A DNA stretch of 64,000 nt from Ruminiclostridium sp. (lineage in GTDB: Bacteria > Bacillota > Clostridia > Oscillospirales > Ruminococcaceae), in the NCBI GenBank assembly GCA_017635095.1, contig JAGBMA010000236.1, forward strand, positions 19,169-83,168. The letters run 5' to 3'. The notes beneath the pieces are model-generated. The model had not been told where the DNA came from, did no database searches, and saw only the letters and a list, made by a program, of their open reading frames with translations. The first letter of the stretch is position 1. Each line of letters starts with the position of its first letter. This document shows positions 27,287 through 35,654 of the stretch, piece after piece. The translations under genes and the position numbers were made by a program.

Positions 27287-30200
27287 TTATTGCGGGATAT
27301 ATACACAGAGATCGTCTGTGCTCATAGCCTTTTCAGCGGTATAAACATATTCTCCCGAGTGTGTATGTATCTTTCGGGTGAAGCTGTCGCCGCCGGGGTG
27401 AACGGGGAAGAGGGCATCGCCTGATTCATTGAACGCCTCGACCTTTGATTCATCTGCCGCAAGCACATTTCCGCCGGTTATGACAGTGTTGCATCTTTCG
27501 CCGCCGAACTGGATCACACAGCCTGAAAGTATCTTAACCGCTGCCGTTCCGCCGGAGATGAAGACAGTTCCTATGCCTTCAATGCTTCCGTAACCGCATA
27601 TCGTATCGCCTTCGCCGTATGCATTCACATATCCGCCGGTGATCTCGATCCTTGTGCTTCCGTCAACAGCACCGATGCATACAGCCTTGGAGCTGTGAAC
27701 TACGGCATTGACGGAACCGCTGTTTATAGCGATCTCGGAGAGACCGGGGCCGACAGAGCCGAGGGAAGCACAGCGCTCACCGTCGGAAACTGCATCAACA
27801 ATACCGTCGGAGACAATGTTCACATCTCCGTCGAAGGAGCCTATGGAAACAACGTTCTTGCCGCTGCACTTAGTGTGTATCTCGGCTTCGGGCATGATGC
27901 GGATATCGGCGCGCCCCTTGAAGCAGCCTATGCCTATGGAGTTTACGCACTGGGTCGTAACGCTTACCTTGCCGCTTTCAAACCTGATAGCGGAATTATC
28001 CGAGTTGACGCCTCCGCCGATACATACGCCCTTTTCGATCTGAAGCTCAACGGAAACCGATCCCGTATGAGCGAATACGATCTCTCCGAAAGGTCTGCCG
28101 TCGATAAGGCTTCCTATACCTACGCTTCCGTTGCGTTTTACAGAAACATCGAGACTGCCGTCGCCGGTGATCCTGAGGGAAGCGTTTGCGGGAACGAAAA
28201 TGCCGTTCTTTTCTATTGTATTTTTGCCGACGAGCCTGAGTACAACTTTGCTGTCCTGAGCGATCTGTATCGCCGGCTCATCTATTGCCTTTATGCATAC
28301 GTTTTCGAGGGTGATCTCCGTTTCGGTGCCGGGTTCGGTCTTTATCTCCATCTCGAAAGTCTGACCCTCGGTCCCGGTGAATACCACACTTCCGCCTTTG
28401 AGCACGATACGTCCGTAATTTCCGAGAGCGAGGTCGTAGAGGTTAACATTCTCGCTGTCGTGCGGATAATACACCTTCAGGTCGCCGGACATCTTTGTAA
28501 GGCTCAGGTTCTCGGTCATGATCTCGTTACGGATATTTTCGGGTATCACGCCTATGGGATCCGGAGCAGGGCGGGCGGTGTAGTAGCCTTGTATCAGGTC
28601 AACGCCGAACTCTATGACCGTCTTCATTTCCTCAAATGTCTCTACGCCTTCCGCAAGCACTTTGATGTTGTTCATTTTCGCAAACTCTATGGTGCTCTTG
28701 ACGAACATCTGCTTGTTCGGGTCGTTCTGGATATTGGTTATGAGGAACCGGTCTATCTTTATGACGTGGGGAGCGTAACGGAGCAGATTCACTATGTTGG
28801 AGTGACCTGTGCCGTAGTCGTCAACTGCGATCTGACCTGCTTCGGCGGTCACGGTATCCGAGTTGTCAACATTTCCGAGATCGCGTATAGCGTTGAGTTC
28901 TTCATCGGAAACCGTATCCTGTTCGGTGATCTCGAATACGAAGTGCGACATATATCTGCCGTACTTTCCTTTAAGCTCCGAAAGATCCTTCTCTGAGAGG
29001 AAATTTCCGGGTATCGTATTTATGAACACCTTAGCGTCCGCGAACATTTCCATATCACGTTCATATCTTTCCATTACGTTGAACATGGTGGCTTTCTCGA
29101 TCTCGTAAAGCATATTGTATTCTTTTGCGATATCGAGTATTTCGAGAGGTGACATCTTTATGCCGCCCGATGTTCTCATCAGGGCTTCATATGCGTAGAT
29201 ATCGCCGGTCTTTGCGTCGATAATGGGCTGGAAGAAGTATGTGAACAGGTTCTTTTCGACGAGGGTAGTGAACTCGCTGTACAGATCCTTCGGAGTTTTG
29301 CTCTTTTCCGGAGCCTGAGCGCGTTCTTCCTTCATGACCGGAGTAAGACCGGCCTTGAGCTTGTTCATGTACATCTCTGCGTTCGCGAGCTTTATGAAGC
29401 TGCTCATGGTGCTGTCCCAGCCTGCATTTGCCACAGTGCAGCCGCAGTTCACTTCAAGGTAGTAATCCTTGTCGCTGCTTGTATTGTATCCTTCTATGAC
29501 GCCGAAAAATACGGACACCGCGTTGTCGATGACTGTGCTGACTTCGCTCTCGCTGTCAACATAGTTGAATACTATGAACTCGTCGTTTCCGGTTCTTGCA
29601 ATAAAACCGTTGTCCCTGTTTGCAAGTCTCAGGGCATCAGATGTGAATTTCACTGCCTCTTCCACATCGTCCATGCCGTAGTTTTCAAAGATGAACTTGT
29701 ATTGCGGGATATTGTAAACGGAAACCATTACCGTCTTCTGATGATTTATTTCGGAAGCAGAGAACTCGTCGAACCATTTGGTAAAACCTTTGAGGTTGGG
29801 GAGTCCTGTGAGCGCGTCGGTGAACCTCGCGTTGAGCATAGTGCTCTGCATATTTGATTTCTGCAGCTTGTTGAGGAGCGCACCGAAAGCTATGTTCATG
29901 GTCTTGGAGACACGGAAGAGTTTCAGCGTCATCTCGGTGATGTTCTCTGTTTTAAGAACATAATAGCCGCAGGGCTCCTCGCCGACAAAAACAGGCGTCA
30001 GAATGCATATCGACCGTTCTCTGAGCCATTCGCCGATATCGGGTATCATGTCTGAGCCGGGGAAGCGACCCTGTTTGCCGCGGCCGTAGTCCGAGGACAT
30101 CGAGGAGATAACAATGAATTCGCTTCCGGAATATTCCCTTGACCTGTCGTTTGACTGACCGAGAGTGGTCATGATGAATTTTTCGCTGAGACATACGCAG

Positions 30201-31234
30201 GAGTTGGGGAGTATGTAGTCGCTCAGCGCATGACTGAGCGTATTGATGTTATCGCTGTCGAGTACGCTGTCCACCCATTTATATACATGACCTTCGTGCT
30301 GTCTTGTATCGTAGTTGGTACGGAAAAGCTGAGCGGCTCTCTGGCGGTAGTCTATCTTGTTTTCCTGAGTACAGCCGCAGGACTCGCTGAAGAAAGGGAT
30401 ATACTTCTCGGTAACAGTCTCCGGTGAGCTGCATATCGTATCGCCGCTGATAACACTGAAAACGAGCTCTGCGAGATCGTTTATGTCTTCCTGGCAGGTG
30501 GAGATGCGAGGGGTATAATACTCTGCGCTTATAAGACCGTCAAAGCCGGTGACCGCAATATCTTCCGGCACTTTGTAGCCTTTTTCCGCAAGTTCCTCAC
30601 AAACTGTGACCGCCATAGTGTCGTTTGCACACACTATCGCATCGGGGATACCGTCCTGTCTTGCTATTATCTTTCTTGCTGCAACTTTGGTGGGCTGATC
30701 CCAGTAATCTCCGTAATAAACGAGGTCGTCGGAAAAAGGAACACCGTATTCCGCAAGCACTTCCTTAAAGCAGGCGAGACGTGCTTCCGTATGCGGATCG
30801 TCCGTCATTCTTCCGCCCACGAATACGGGCTTCTTTACGCCGTGAACATCGAAAAGATGACGGATAAGCGTCTTGTATGCGTCGATATAGTCGGTAACGA
30901 TGTTCACACAGCCGTCATGAGTACCGTGAACAAGAACAACGGGAACATTCTTTTCGTTTGCTTTTCTTATTATGAGATCCGGAACGCTTTTGTCGTAGAA
31001 GCATTCGTCAAGGATCACAAGATGATCAATGATATCATAGTTAATCATCTCGAATATGCTCTTTGAGCCCATATCGTAGCTGTCGCCGTAGTAAAGATCT
31101 CGGGGACTGTTGAATACAACGGTCTTGTAACCGTTCTTTTCGGCTATAGGGTGAAAAGAAGTCAGGAAATCGGTCCTGAATTCATCTTCAATTTTTGTAA
31201 GACATACTCCAATTATTTTTTTGTTGTCTTTCAA
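27287..31234 (-). CDS. Fusion protein: LacI-type ligand-binding domain, GGDEF, EAL and C-terminal beta-solenoid
   Basis: 1315 residues in one frame. (1) 5-275: Peripla_BP/LacI-type sugar-receptor fold (KIIGVCLTKI, CANDTMAVTVCEEL, AVTGFDGL), with no helix-turn-helix. (2) 285-460: linker with SCGC and a GAF-like region. (3) 470-640: GGDEF domain whose signature is GNDEF, so perhaps catalytically weak or regulatory. (4) 655-895: EAL domain with YEALMR, FEITE, DDYGTG, IKIDRF, LAEGVET and QGYY, all the metal and catalytic positions of active c-di-GMP phosphodiesterases. (5) 930-1290: about eight repeats of 20-25 residues of the form IG-x-G-x-I-x-I-x-G-x-V, a beta-solenoid usually met on secreted proteins. 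No signal peptide or membrane segment is visible, so it seems cytosolic. TTG start at 31234 with AGGTGAT upstream. Confidence 0.85.
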   Translation of the reverse strand: MKDNKKIIGVCLTKIEDEFRTDFLTSFHPIAEKNGYKTVVFNSPRDLYYGDSYDMGSKSIFEMINYDIIDHLVILDECFYDKSVPDLIIRKANEKNVPVVLVHGTHDGCVNIVTDYIDAYKTLIRHLFDVHGVKKPVFVGGRMTDDPHTEARLACFKEVLAEYGVPFSDDLVYYGDYWDQPTKVAARKIIARQDGIPDAIVCANDTMAVTVCEELAEKGYKVPEDIAVTGFDGLISAEYYTPRISTCQEDINDLAELVFSVISGDTICSSPETVTEKYIPFFSESCGCTQENKIDYRQRAAQLFRTNYDTRQHEGHVYKWVDSVLDSDNINTLSHALSDYILPNSCVCLSEKFIMTTLGQSNDRSREYSGSEFIVISSMSSDYGRGKQGRFPGSDMIPDIGEWLRERSICILTPVFVGEEPCGYYVLKTENITEMTLKLFRVSKTMNIAFGALLNKLQKSNMQSTMLNARFTDALTGLPNLKGFTKWFDEFSASEINHQKTVMVSVYNIPQYKFIFENYGMDDVEEAVKFTSDALRLANRDNGFIARTGNDEFIVFNYVDSESEVSTVIDNAVSVFFGVIEGYNTSSDKDYYLEVNCGCTVANAGWDSTMSSFIKLANAEMYMNKLKAGLTPVMKEERAQAPEKSKTPKDLYSEFTTLVEKNLFTYFFQPIIDAKTGDIYAYEALMRTSGGIKMSPLEILDIAKEYNMLYEIEKATMFNVMERYERDMEMFADAKVFINTIPGNFLSEKDLSELKGKYGRYMSHFVFEITEQDTVSDEELNAIRDLGNVDNSDTVTAEAGQIAVDDYGTGHSNIVNLLRYAPHVIKIDRFLITNIQNDPNKQMFVKSTIEFAKMNNIKVLAEGVETFEEMKTVIEFGVDLIQGYYTARPAPDPIGVIPENIRNEIMTENLSLTKMSGDLKVYYPHDSENVNLYDLALGNYGRIVLKGGSVVFTGTEGQTFEMEIKTEPGTETEITLENVCIKAIDEPAIQIAQDSKVVLRLVGKNTIEKNGIFVPANASLRITGDGSLDVSVKRNGSVGIGSLIDGRPFGEIVFAHTGSVSVELQIEKGVCIGGGVNSDNSAIRFESGKVSVTTQCVNSIGIGCFKGRADIRIMPEAEIHTKCSGKNVVSIGSFDGDVNIVSDGIVDAVSDGERCASLGSVGPGLSEIAINSGSVNAVVHSSKAVCIGAVDGSTRIEITGGYVNAYGEGDTICGYGSIEGIGTVFISGGTAAVKILSGCVIQFGGERCNTVITGGNVLAADESKVEAFNESGDALFPVHPGGDSFTRKIHTHSGEYVYTAEKAMSTDDLCVYIPQ

Positions 31235-31282
31235 TCGGGATCACCTTTTTCTGCGATGTGATTATAGCACATTATTATATGA

Positions 31283-31311
31283 ATTATATCACATTTGCCG
31301 GATTACGTCAA
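31283..31311 (-). promoter_or_regulatory. Sigma-A promoter of the 1315-residue fusion gene
   Basis: -35 TTGACG (31306-31311), 17 bases, -10 TATAAT (31283-31288) on the minus strand; a second TATAAT-like block (near 31260-31268) lies closer to the start. So the gene is transcribed independently of the genes upstream. Confidence 0.8.
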
Positions 31312-31386
31312 TAGAATACAAAAACGGTTGTGAAATTTGCTGAATTTTTTTATAAATTTATACTGCTGCGGTTACAGTTCGGGTAC

Positions 31387-31821
31387 TCACAGAAACTTTC
31401 TGAGACCGTCCGCGTACTTTTCCTCGCCGCTTAAAAGATCTTCCGCAAGCTTTATCGTCTCCGGAGCCGCATTCCTGCTATGGTTTACGGATCTGGCGAT
31501 ATTGACTATCCCCATATTCGTCCCGTCGTACATGAGCTCCGCGATATGACTTCGGTCGTTGTTCACAGCCGTCTTCATGGCTATGCCCATCTGTGCCATG
31601 GTCTGCTGCATCGCAGGCACCGGCTGTGCCTTCATTCCGGAGGCTTCGAGACGCCTCCTTGCGGTCATACAGGCTCCCGCATAGTGATCCTTCTGCCGTT
31701 TCAGATACTCGCCGAGTTCCTTGTCCCGGCACCTGCCGATCACCTGTTTTGTGCTGTCATAAGCCATACGGCTGTTTTTGTATATGGTATTGAGAATATC
31801 TTCATCGTTTTTGTGAAGCAT
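31387..31821 (-). CDS. Small ferritin-like four-helix protein (DUF2383-like)
   Basis: 144 residues, almost all alpha-helical with heptad-like spacing: helices around 5-25, 30-60, 70-100 and 110-140. It resembles the short PA2169/DUF2383 ferritin-like bundle proteins of Clostridia; the iron-binding residues cannot be assigned with confidence. Function unknown. It follows rlmD by about 50 bases in the same direction and could be the third gene of the prfB transcript. No signal peptide. Confidence 0.5.
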   Translation of the reverse strand: MLHKNDEDILNTIYKNSRMAYDSTKQVIGRCRDKELGEYLKRQKDHYAGACMTARRRLEASGMKAQPVPAMQQTMAQMGIAMKTAVNNDRSHIAELMYDGTNMGIVNIARSVNHSRNAAPETIKLAEDLLSGEEKYADGLRKFL

Positions 31822-31873
31822 AACTTGCCCTCCTTTGGTTCGTTATACTTCATTATCCGCAAAAAACGTGCTA

Positions 31874-33220
31874 TTATTCACGAACGAGCAGTATCACGCA
31901 TTCAACGTGAGCAGTTCTGCTGAAAAGATCGGCGCCGCGGACGCTAACTGTCCTGTAGCCACGCTCCGCAAGATATCCGCAGTCCCTCGCGGCGGTTGCG
32001 GGGTTGCAGGAGATCATCACTATGCGTTCGGGAGAAAAAGCCGTGATGTTGTCGAGAGTTTCGGTGCTGCAGCCTTTCCGCGCCGGATCTACCGTGACCA
32101 CATCTGCTCTGAGTCCTTTTTCCCGGAGCAGGGAAGTGACCTGACCCGCGTCGCCGCAGTGGAATTGCGCATTTGTGAAGCCGTTGAGCTCCGCGTTTTT
32201 GCGTGCGTTTTCAACTGCGCTCGGTACGATCTCGACTCCGATAAGTCCGGTAGCATTTCCGGCTATTGAAAGCCCCACCGTACCTATCCCGCAGTACAGG
32301 TCGATGAGCGTTTTGCCGTCTGCCTGCGCAAGTCTTCCGGCTTCGTCGTAAAGCTTCTCCGCCATGGGCGTATTCACCTGATAGAACGACCTGGGCGAGA
32401 TCACGAACTGCTTTCCGAGCATAGTGTCCGTGATCTCCGGTGATCCGCAGAGAGTATGTTCTTCATCGCCGTAAATGACGTTGGTCCTGTCCCTGTTTAT
32501 GTTGGCAGCGACGCCCCGGATCGCGGGAAACCGCTTCATCAGTATTGTACCGAGTTTTCTGAACTCCGGGACATTTCTTCTTGCAACGAGCACGACATTG
32601 ATCTCGCCGGAGTAGTGCCCTCTGCGTATGCAGATATGACGGAGAACGCCGTTATGCAGCTCCTCGTTGTATGGGGAAATGCCGAGTTTTGTGCATTCTT
32701 CGAGTACGAAGCTCCGTATCTCTCCGAAAATACCGCTTTCGAGCCTGCAGTTCTCACAGGGAATGACTCGGTGACTGCGGACTGCAAAAAAGCCGCTGGT
32801 GAGGGCACCGTTCTTATCCCTTGCAACAGGGTACTGGGCTTTATTGCGGTATCCGGAGGTGCGATCGTTGGGTATTATCGGAAGAAATTCCGGCTCGATC
32901 TTTCCTATCCTTGTGAAAGCGGAACGTATCATCTCTTCTTTTGCGCGGAGTTCCGCCTCGTAGGAAATATGCCTGAACACACAGCCGCCGCACTTCCCGA
33001 AAACGTCGCAGTCAGGGGAAATGCGGTCAGATGAAGGTGTTGTTATATTTTCGGATATCCCGTAACAATAGTTCTTACCGACTTTTACGATGCGCACGTC
33101 AAGTACATCGCCGACTGCGGTAAAAGGAACGAACACGACCATGCCGTCGTATCTTCCCACGCCTGCGCCTTCATCGGTAAGACTTTCTATTGTCAGCCGG
33201 ATCACATCGTTTTTATTCAT
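31874..33220 (-). CDS. rlmD: 23S rRNA (uracil-C5)-methyltransferase, RlmD/RlmCD-like
   Basis: 448 residues. N-terminal TRAM domain (about 1-58), iron-sulfur cysteines CDVFGKCGGC plus the downstream Cys in VIPCENC, SAM motif LIDLYCGIGTVGLS, and the catalytic end VMISCNPATAARD and HVECVILL. This is the RumA/TrmA-type uridine C5 methyltransferase; in Firmicutes one enzyme may do two rRNA sites. The ATG (33220) overlaps the prfB stop in ATGAATAA, so translation is coupled to release factor 2. Target site is inferred from family. Confidence 0.88.
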   Translation of the reverse strand: MNKNDVIRLTIESLTDEGAGVGRYDGMVVFVPFTAVGDVLDVRIVKVGKNYCYGISENITTPSSDRISPDCDVFGKCGGCVFRHISYEAELRAKEEMIRSAFTRIGKIEPEFLPIIPNDRTSGYRNKAQYPVARDKNGALTSGFFAVRSHRVIPCENCRLESGIFGEIRSFVLEECTKLGISPYNEELHNGVLRHICIRRGHYSGEINVVLVARRNVPEFRKLGTILMKRFPAIRGVAANINRDRTNVIYGDEEHTLCGSPEITDTMLGKQFVISPRSFYQVNTPMAEKLYDEAGRLAQADGKTLIDLYCGIGTVGLSIAGNATGLIGVEIVPSAVENARKNAELNGFTNAQFHCGDAGQVTSLLREKGLRADVVTVDPARKGCSTETLDNITAFSPERIVMISCNPATAARDCGYLAERGYRTVSVRGADLFSRTAHVECVILLVRE

Positions 33221-34328
33221 TGTTTTCGAGAGCCTTGCTCTTGAGGTACGCGTTTATGAATCCGTCGATATCTCCGTCCATCACAGCCTGTATATTGCCC
33301 ATTTCAAAACCTGTCCTGTGGTCTTTCGCGAGGGTATAGGGCATGAAAACGTATGAGCGGATCTGGGCGCCCCACGCGATCTGGAGCTGTTCGCCCTTGA
33401 TATCGGAGATCTTTTCGAGGTGCTCGCGCTCTTTTATCTCAACGAGTTTCGAGATGAGCATTCTCATTGCGTACTCACGGTTCTGAACCTGTGAACGCTG
33501 GGTCTGGCAGGCGCATACAATACCTGTGGGCTTATGGATAAGGCGGACGGCGGAGCTGGTCTTGTTTACTTTCTGACCGCCTGCGCCGCTTGAGCGGTAA
33601 ACTTCCATTTCGATGTCCTCGGGACGGATATCGACTGAGGTGTCCTCATCTATCTCGGGCATTACTTCAAGGCTCGCGAAACTCGTATGTCTGCGGCCGG
33701 AAGCGTCGAAAGGCGATACGCGCACAAGTCTGTGCACGCCGTTCTCGGATTTGAGGAATCCGTATGCGTTGAGACCTTCGATGAGTATGGAAGCGCTCTT
33801 TATGCCCGCTTCTTCGCCCTCAAGGTAATCGAGAAGCGACACTTTGAAGTTGTGGCGCTCTGCCCAACGGTTATACATTCTGTACAGCATCTCTACCCAG
33901 TCCTGCGCCTCGGTGCCGCCTGCACCCGCGTGGAAAGTGAGGATAGCGTTCTTTGAGTCAAATTCCCCCGAGAGCAGGGTAACGAGCTTCTGCTCTTCAA
34001 GCATAGCCTTGGTCTTATCCGCAAGCTCCTTTATTTCCGGGAGCATCGACTCGTCTTCTTCCTCGTTTGCGAGCTCAGCCATTGTGATGACATCATCGAA
34101 GTTCTCGGCAAGCTTATCGTACTGTGCAAGCTTGGCTTTGAGCGCACCGAGCTTCTGAGAGATCTTCTGGGAGCTTTCCGGGTCGTTCCAGAAATCGGGC
34201 TGGGAAGTCTGTTCCTCAAGGTCTGCAATATCCTTCTTGAGACCGTCGATGTTTATAGCGGCCTTAAGATCCGCGAGCTGCGGCCTTAGACCTTCAAATT
34301 CAAGTATGAGTTCTTCGTACTGAAGCAT
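33213..34328 (-). CDS. prfB: Peptide chain release factor 2, without programmed frameshift
   Basis: 371 residues in one uninterrupted frame. The stop-codon recognition motif SPF lies in RVSPFDASGRRHTSF, and the peptidyl-hydrolysis motif GGQ in GAGGQKVNKTSS. Many bacteria have an in-frame UGA near codon 25 bypassed by +1 frameshifting; here the first 40 codons (MLQYEELILEFEGLRPQLAD) are continuous, so autoregulation by frameshift is absent. It terminates translation at UGA and UAA. Start ATG 34328 has AAGGAGA. First gene of its operon; promoter at 34366-34394. Confidence 0.96.
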   Translation of the reverse strand: MLQYEELILEFEGLRPQLADLKAAINIDGLKKDIADLEEQTSQPDFWNDPESSQKISQKLGALKAKLAQYDKLAENFDDVITMAELANEEEDESMLPEIKELADKTKAMLEEQKLVTLLSGEFDSKNAILTFHAGAGGTEAQDWVEMLYRMYNRWAERHNFKVSLLDYLEGEEAGIKSASILIEGLNAYGFLKSENGVHRLVRVSPFDASGRRHTSFASLEVMPEIDEDTSVDIRPEDIEMEVYRSSGAGGQKVNKTSSAVRLIHKPTGIVCACQTQRSQVQNREYAMRMLISKLVEIKEREHLEKISDIKGEQLQIAWGAQIRSYVFMPYTLAKDHRTGFEMGNIQAVMDGDIDGFINAYLKSKALENNE

Positions 34329-34365
34329 GATCTTTCTCCTTGTCTTATCGCTTTGTATTCAAGTT

Positions 34366-34394
34366 ATTATACAACATTTTCCCGGTTTTGTAAA
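34366..34394 (-). promoter_or_regulatory. Sigma-A promoter of prfB
   Basis: -35 TTTACA (34389-34394), 17 bases, -10 TATAAT (34366-34371) on the minus strand. Confidence 0.75.
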
Positions 34395-34475
34395 GAGGTT
34401 TTGAAGCTATTTTATCACGTTCGATGCAGCAAATGAAAATTTATGAACAAATTGTATATTTTTTTTCGATTATAC

Positions 34476-34504
34476 TTGATTTTATGTGCAATATATTGTA
34501 TAAT
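34476..34504 (+). promoter_or_regulatory. Sigma-A promoter of the GGDEF/kinase operon
   Basis: -35 TTGATT (34476-34481), 17 bases, -10 TATAAT (34499-34504). It is divergent from the prfB promoter. Confidence 0.8.
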
Positions 34505-34538
34505 AAATTAAATATCATTTGTATGGAGGCCGGTGGGT

Positions 34539-35636
34539 TTGTTTACCAAAGTAATCGATTTCGCTCTTGATATCCTCAACAAACTTGCAAGTGACGAAGG
34601 CAACGCTTTTCGTTACAGGCTTATCTATGGCTTCTGCTTTGTTGTCCACGCGTTTTATGCGATTCTGTTCGGACTTGTAGGCGTTACCGAACTTATGATC
34701 TTCAATATCGTGAGCACCGTGCTTTATATGACCGGTCTTATAGCGATAAAAAACAACAGGTTCACGGTAGTGTGGCTGTACCTGCTGTCCGGTGAGATAA
34801 TGATACACAGCCTCATGACGAGCATCTATATCGGGTTCAATTACCAGTTCACACTCTATGCGCTTGCGATAATCCCCGTAACATATTTCATTTCGTTCCT
34901 CGATTCGGAAATTAAACACCCCTTCGTCATTTCTTCCGTTCTTGCCGCCATAAACGTCAGCACCATGATCGGAGCTCTCGATATAAGCAGTGTGAAGCTG
35001 CCGGTGTATGAGGATTTCCCGCTGCTGTTCGAGACCTCGGTGATGCGTATAAACCTCATTACCGCTGTGCTCATACTCGTTTCTTTCTCGGCGATGTTCA
35101 TTGCTAAGATTAGCTATGACCTGAAAGTTTTAAGGGAAAGCAACGTCACCCTCGACCGTCTCGCAAACTATGACCAGCTCACAGGGCTGCGCAACCGCAA
35201 CCATATCCGCGCGATCTTCGGCGAATATATGGATAGCAGCGAACCGTACTGTGTGATCCTCGGAGACATAGATGATTTCAAGAGCGTCAACGATACCTAC
35301 GGTCACAACGCGGGCGATGAAGTGCTCAGAACAGTTTCTTCGATAATATCCGGCTCTGTCGGCGACTCCGGGGTCGTGTGCCGCTGGGGCGGTGAAGAGA
35401 TACTTATTCTTGCAAAAGGCGCCCATAAGCATTGCATGGAGCTTAACGAAAAGATCCTTTCAAAGATAAGGGAGACCGTCGTTGAAAGCGGAGAATACAA
35501 TATCGGTATCACTATGACATTCGGCCTGTGCGACAGTGACGATGCTTCGGATATAGAAAAGCTGATATCTCTTGCAGATAAACGTCTTTACATAGGAAAG
35601 AACAGCGGCAAGAACCGCATCGTTGCACAAGGCTGA
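34539..35636 (+). CDS. Membrane diguanylate cyclase (GGDEF protein)
   Basis: 365 residues. Six hydrophobic segments (about 30-195) form a membrane sensor of no recognised family, followed by a GGDEF domain (about 205-363). The cyclase motifs are DQLTGLRNRN, GDIDDFKSVNDTYGHNAGDEVL and the active-site loop RWGGEEIL: GGEEI rather than GGDEF/GGEEF, a conservative change. It should make cyclic-di-GMP in response to a membrane signal. Start: GGAGG at 34525-34529 is nine bases before TTG 34539; the in-frame GTG at 34533 is too close. The next gene begins 18 bases after the stop, making a signalling operon. Confidence 0.85.
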   Translation: MFTKVIDFALDILNKLASDEGNAFRYRLIYGFCFVVHAFYAILFGLVGVTELMIFNIVSTVLYMTGLIAIKNNRFTVVWLYLLSGEIMIHSLMTSIYIGFNYQFTLYALAIIPVTYFISFLDSEIKHPFVISSVLAAINVSTMIGALDISSVKLPVYEDFPLLFETSVMRINLITAVLILVSFSAMFIAKISYDLKVLRESNVTLDRLANYDQLTGLRNRNHIRAIFGEYMDSSEPYCVILGDIDDFKSVNDTYGHNAGDEVLRTVSSIISGSVGDSGVVCRWGGEEILILAKGAHKHCMELNEKILSKIRETVVESGEYNIGITMTFGLCDSDDASDIEKLISLADKRLYIGKNSGKNRIVAQG

Positions 35637-35654
35637 GAAAAGCAGGTAGAACAA

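Noticed and set aside
27287-31234. Two separate genes joined by error
   Set aside because: Domains follow one another with ordinary linkers and no internal start with ribosome site stands out between EAL and the solenoid, so one protein is preferred, though not proved.
33213-34328. Programmed frameshift in prfB
   Set aside because: No in-frame UGA or CUU-UGA site near codon 25; the frame is continuous.
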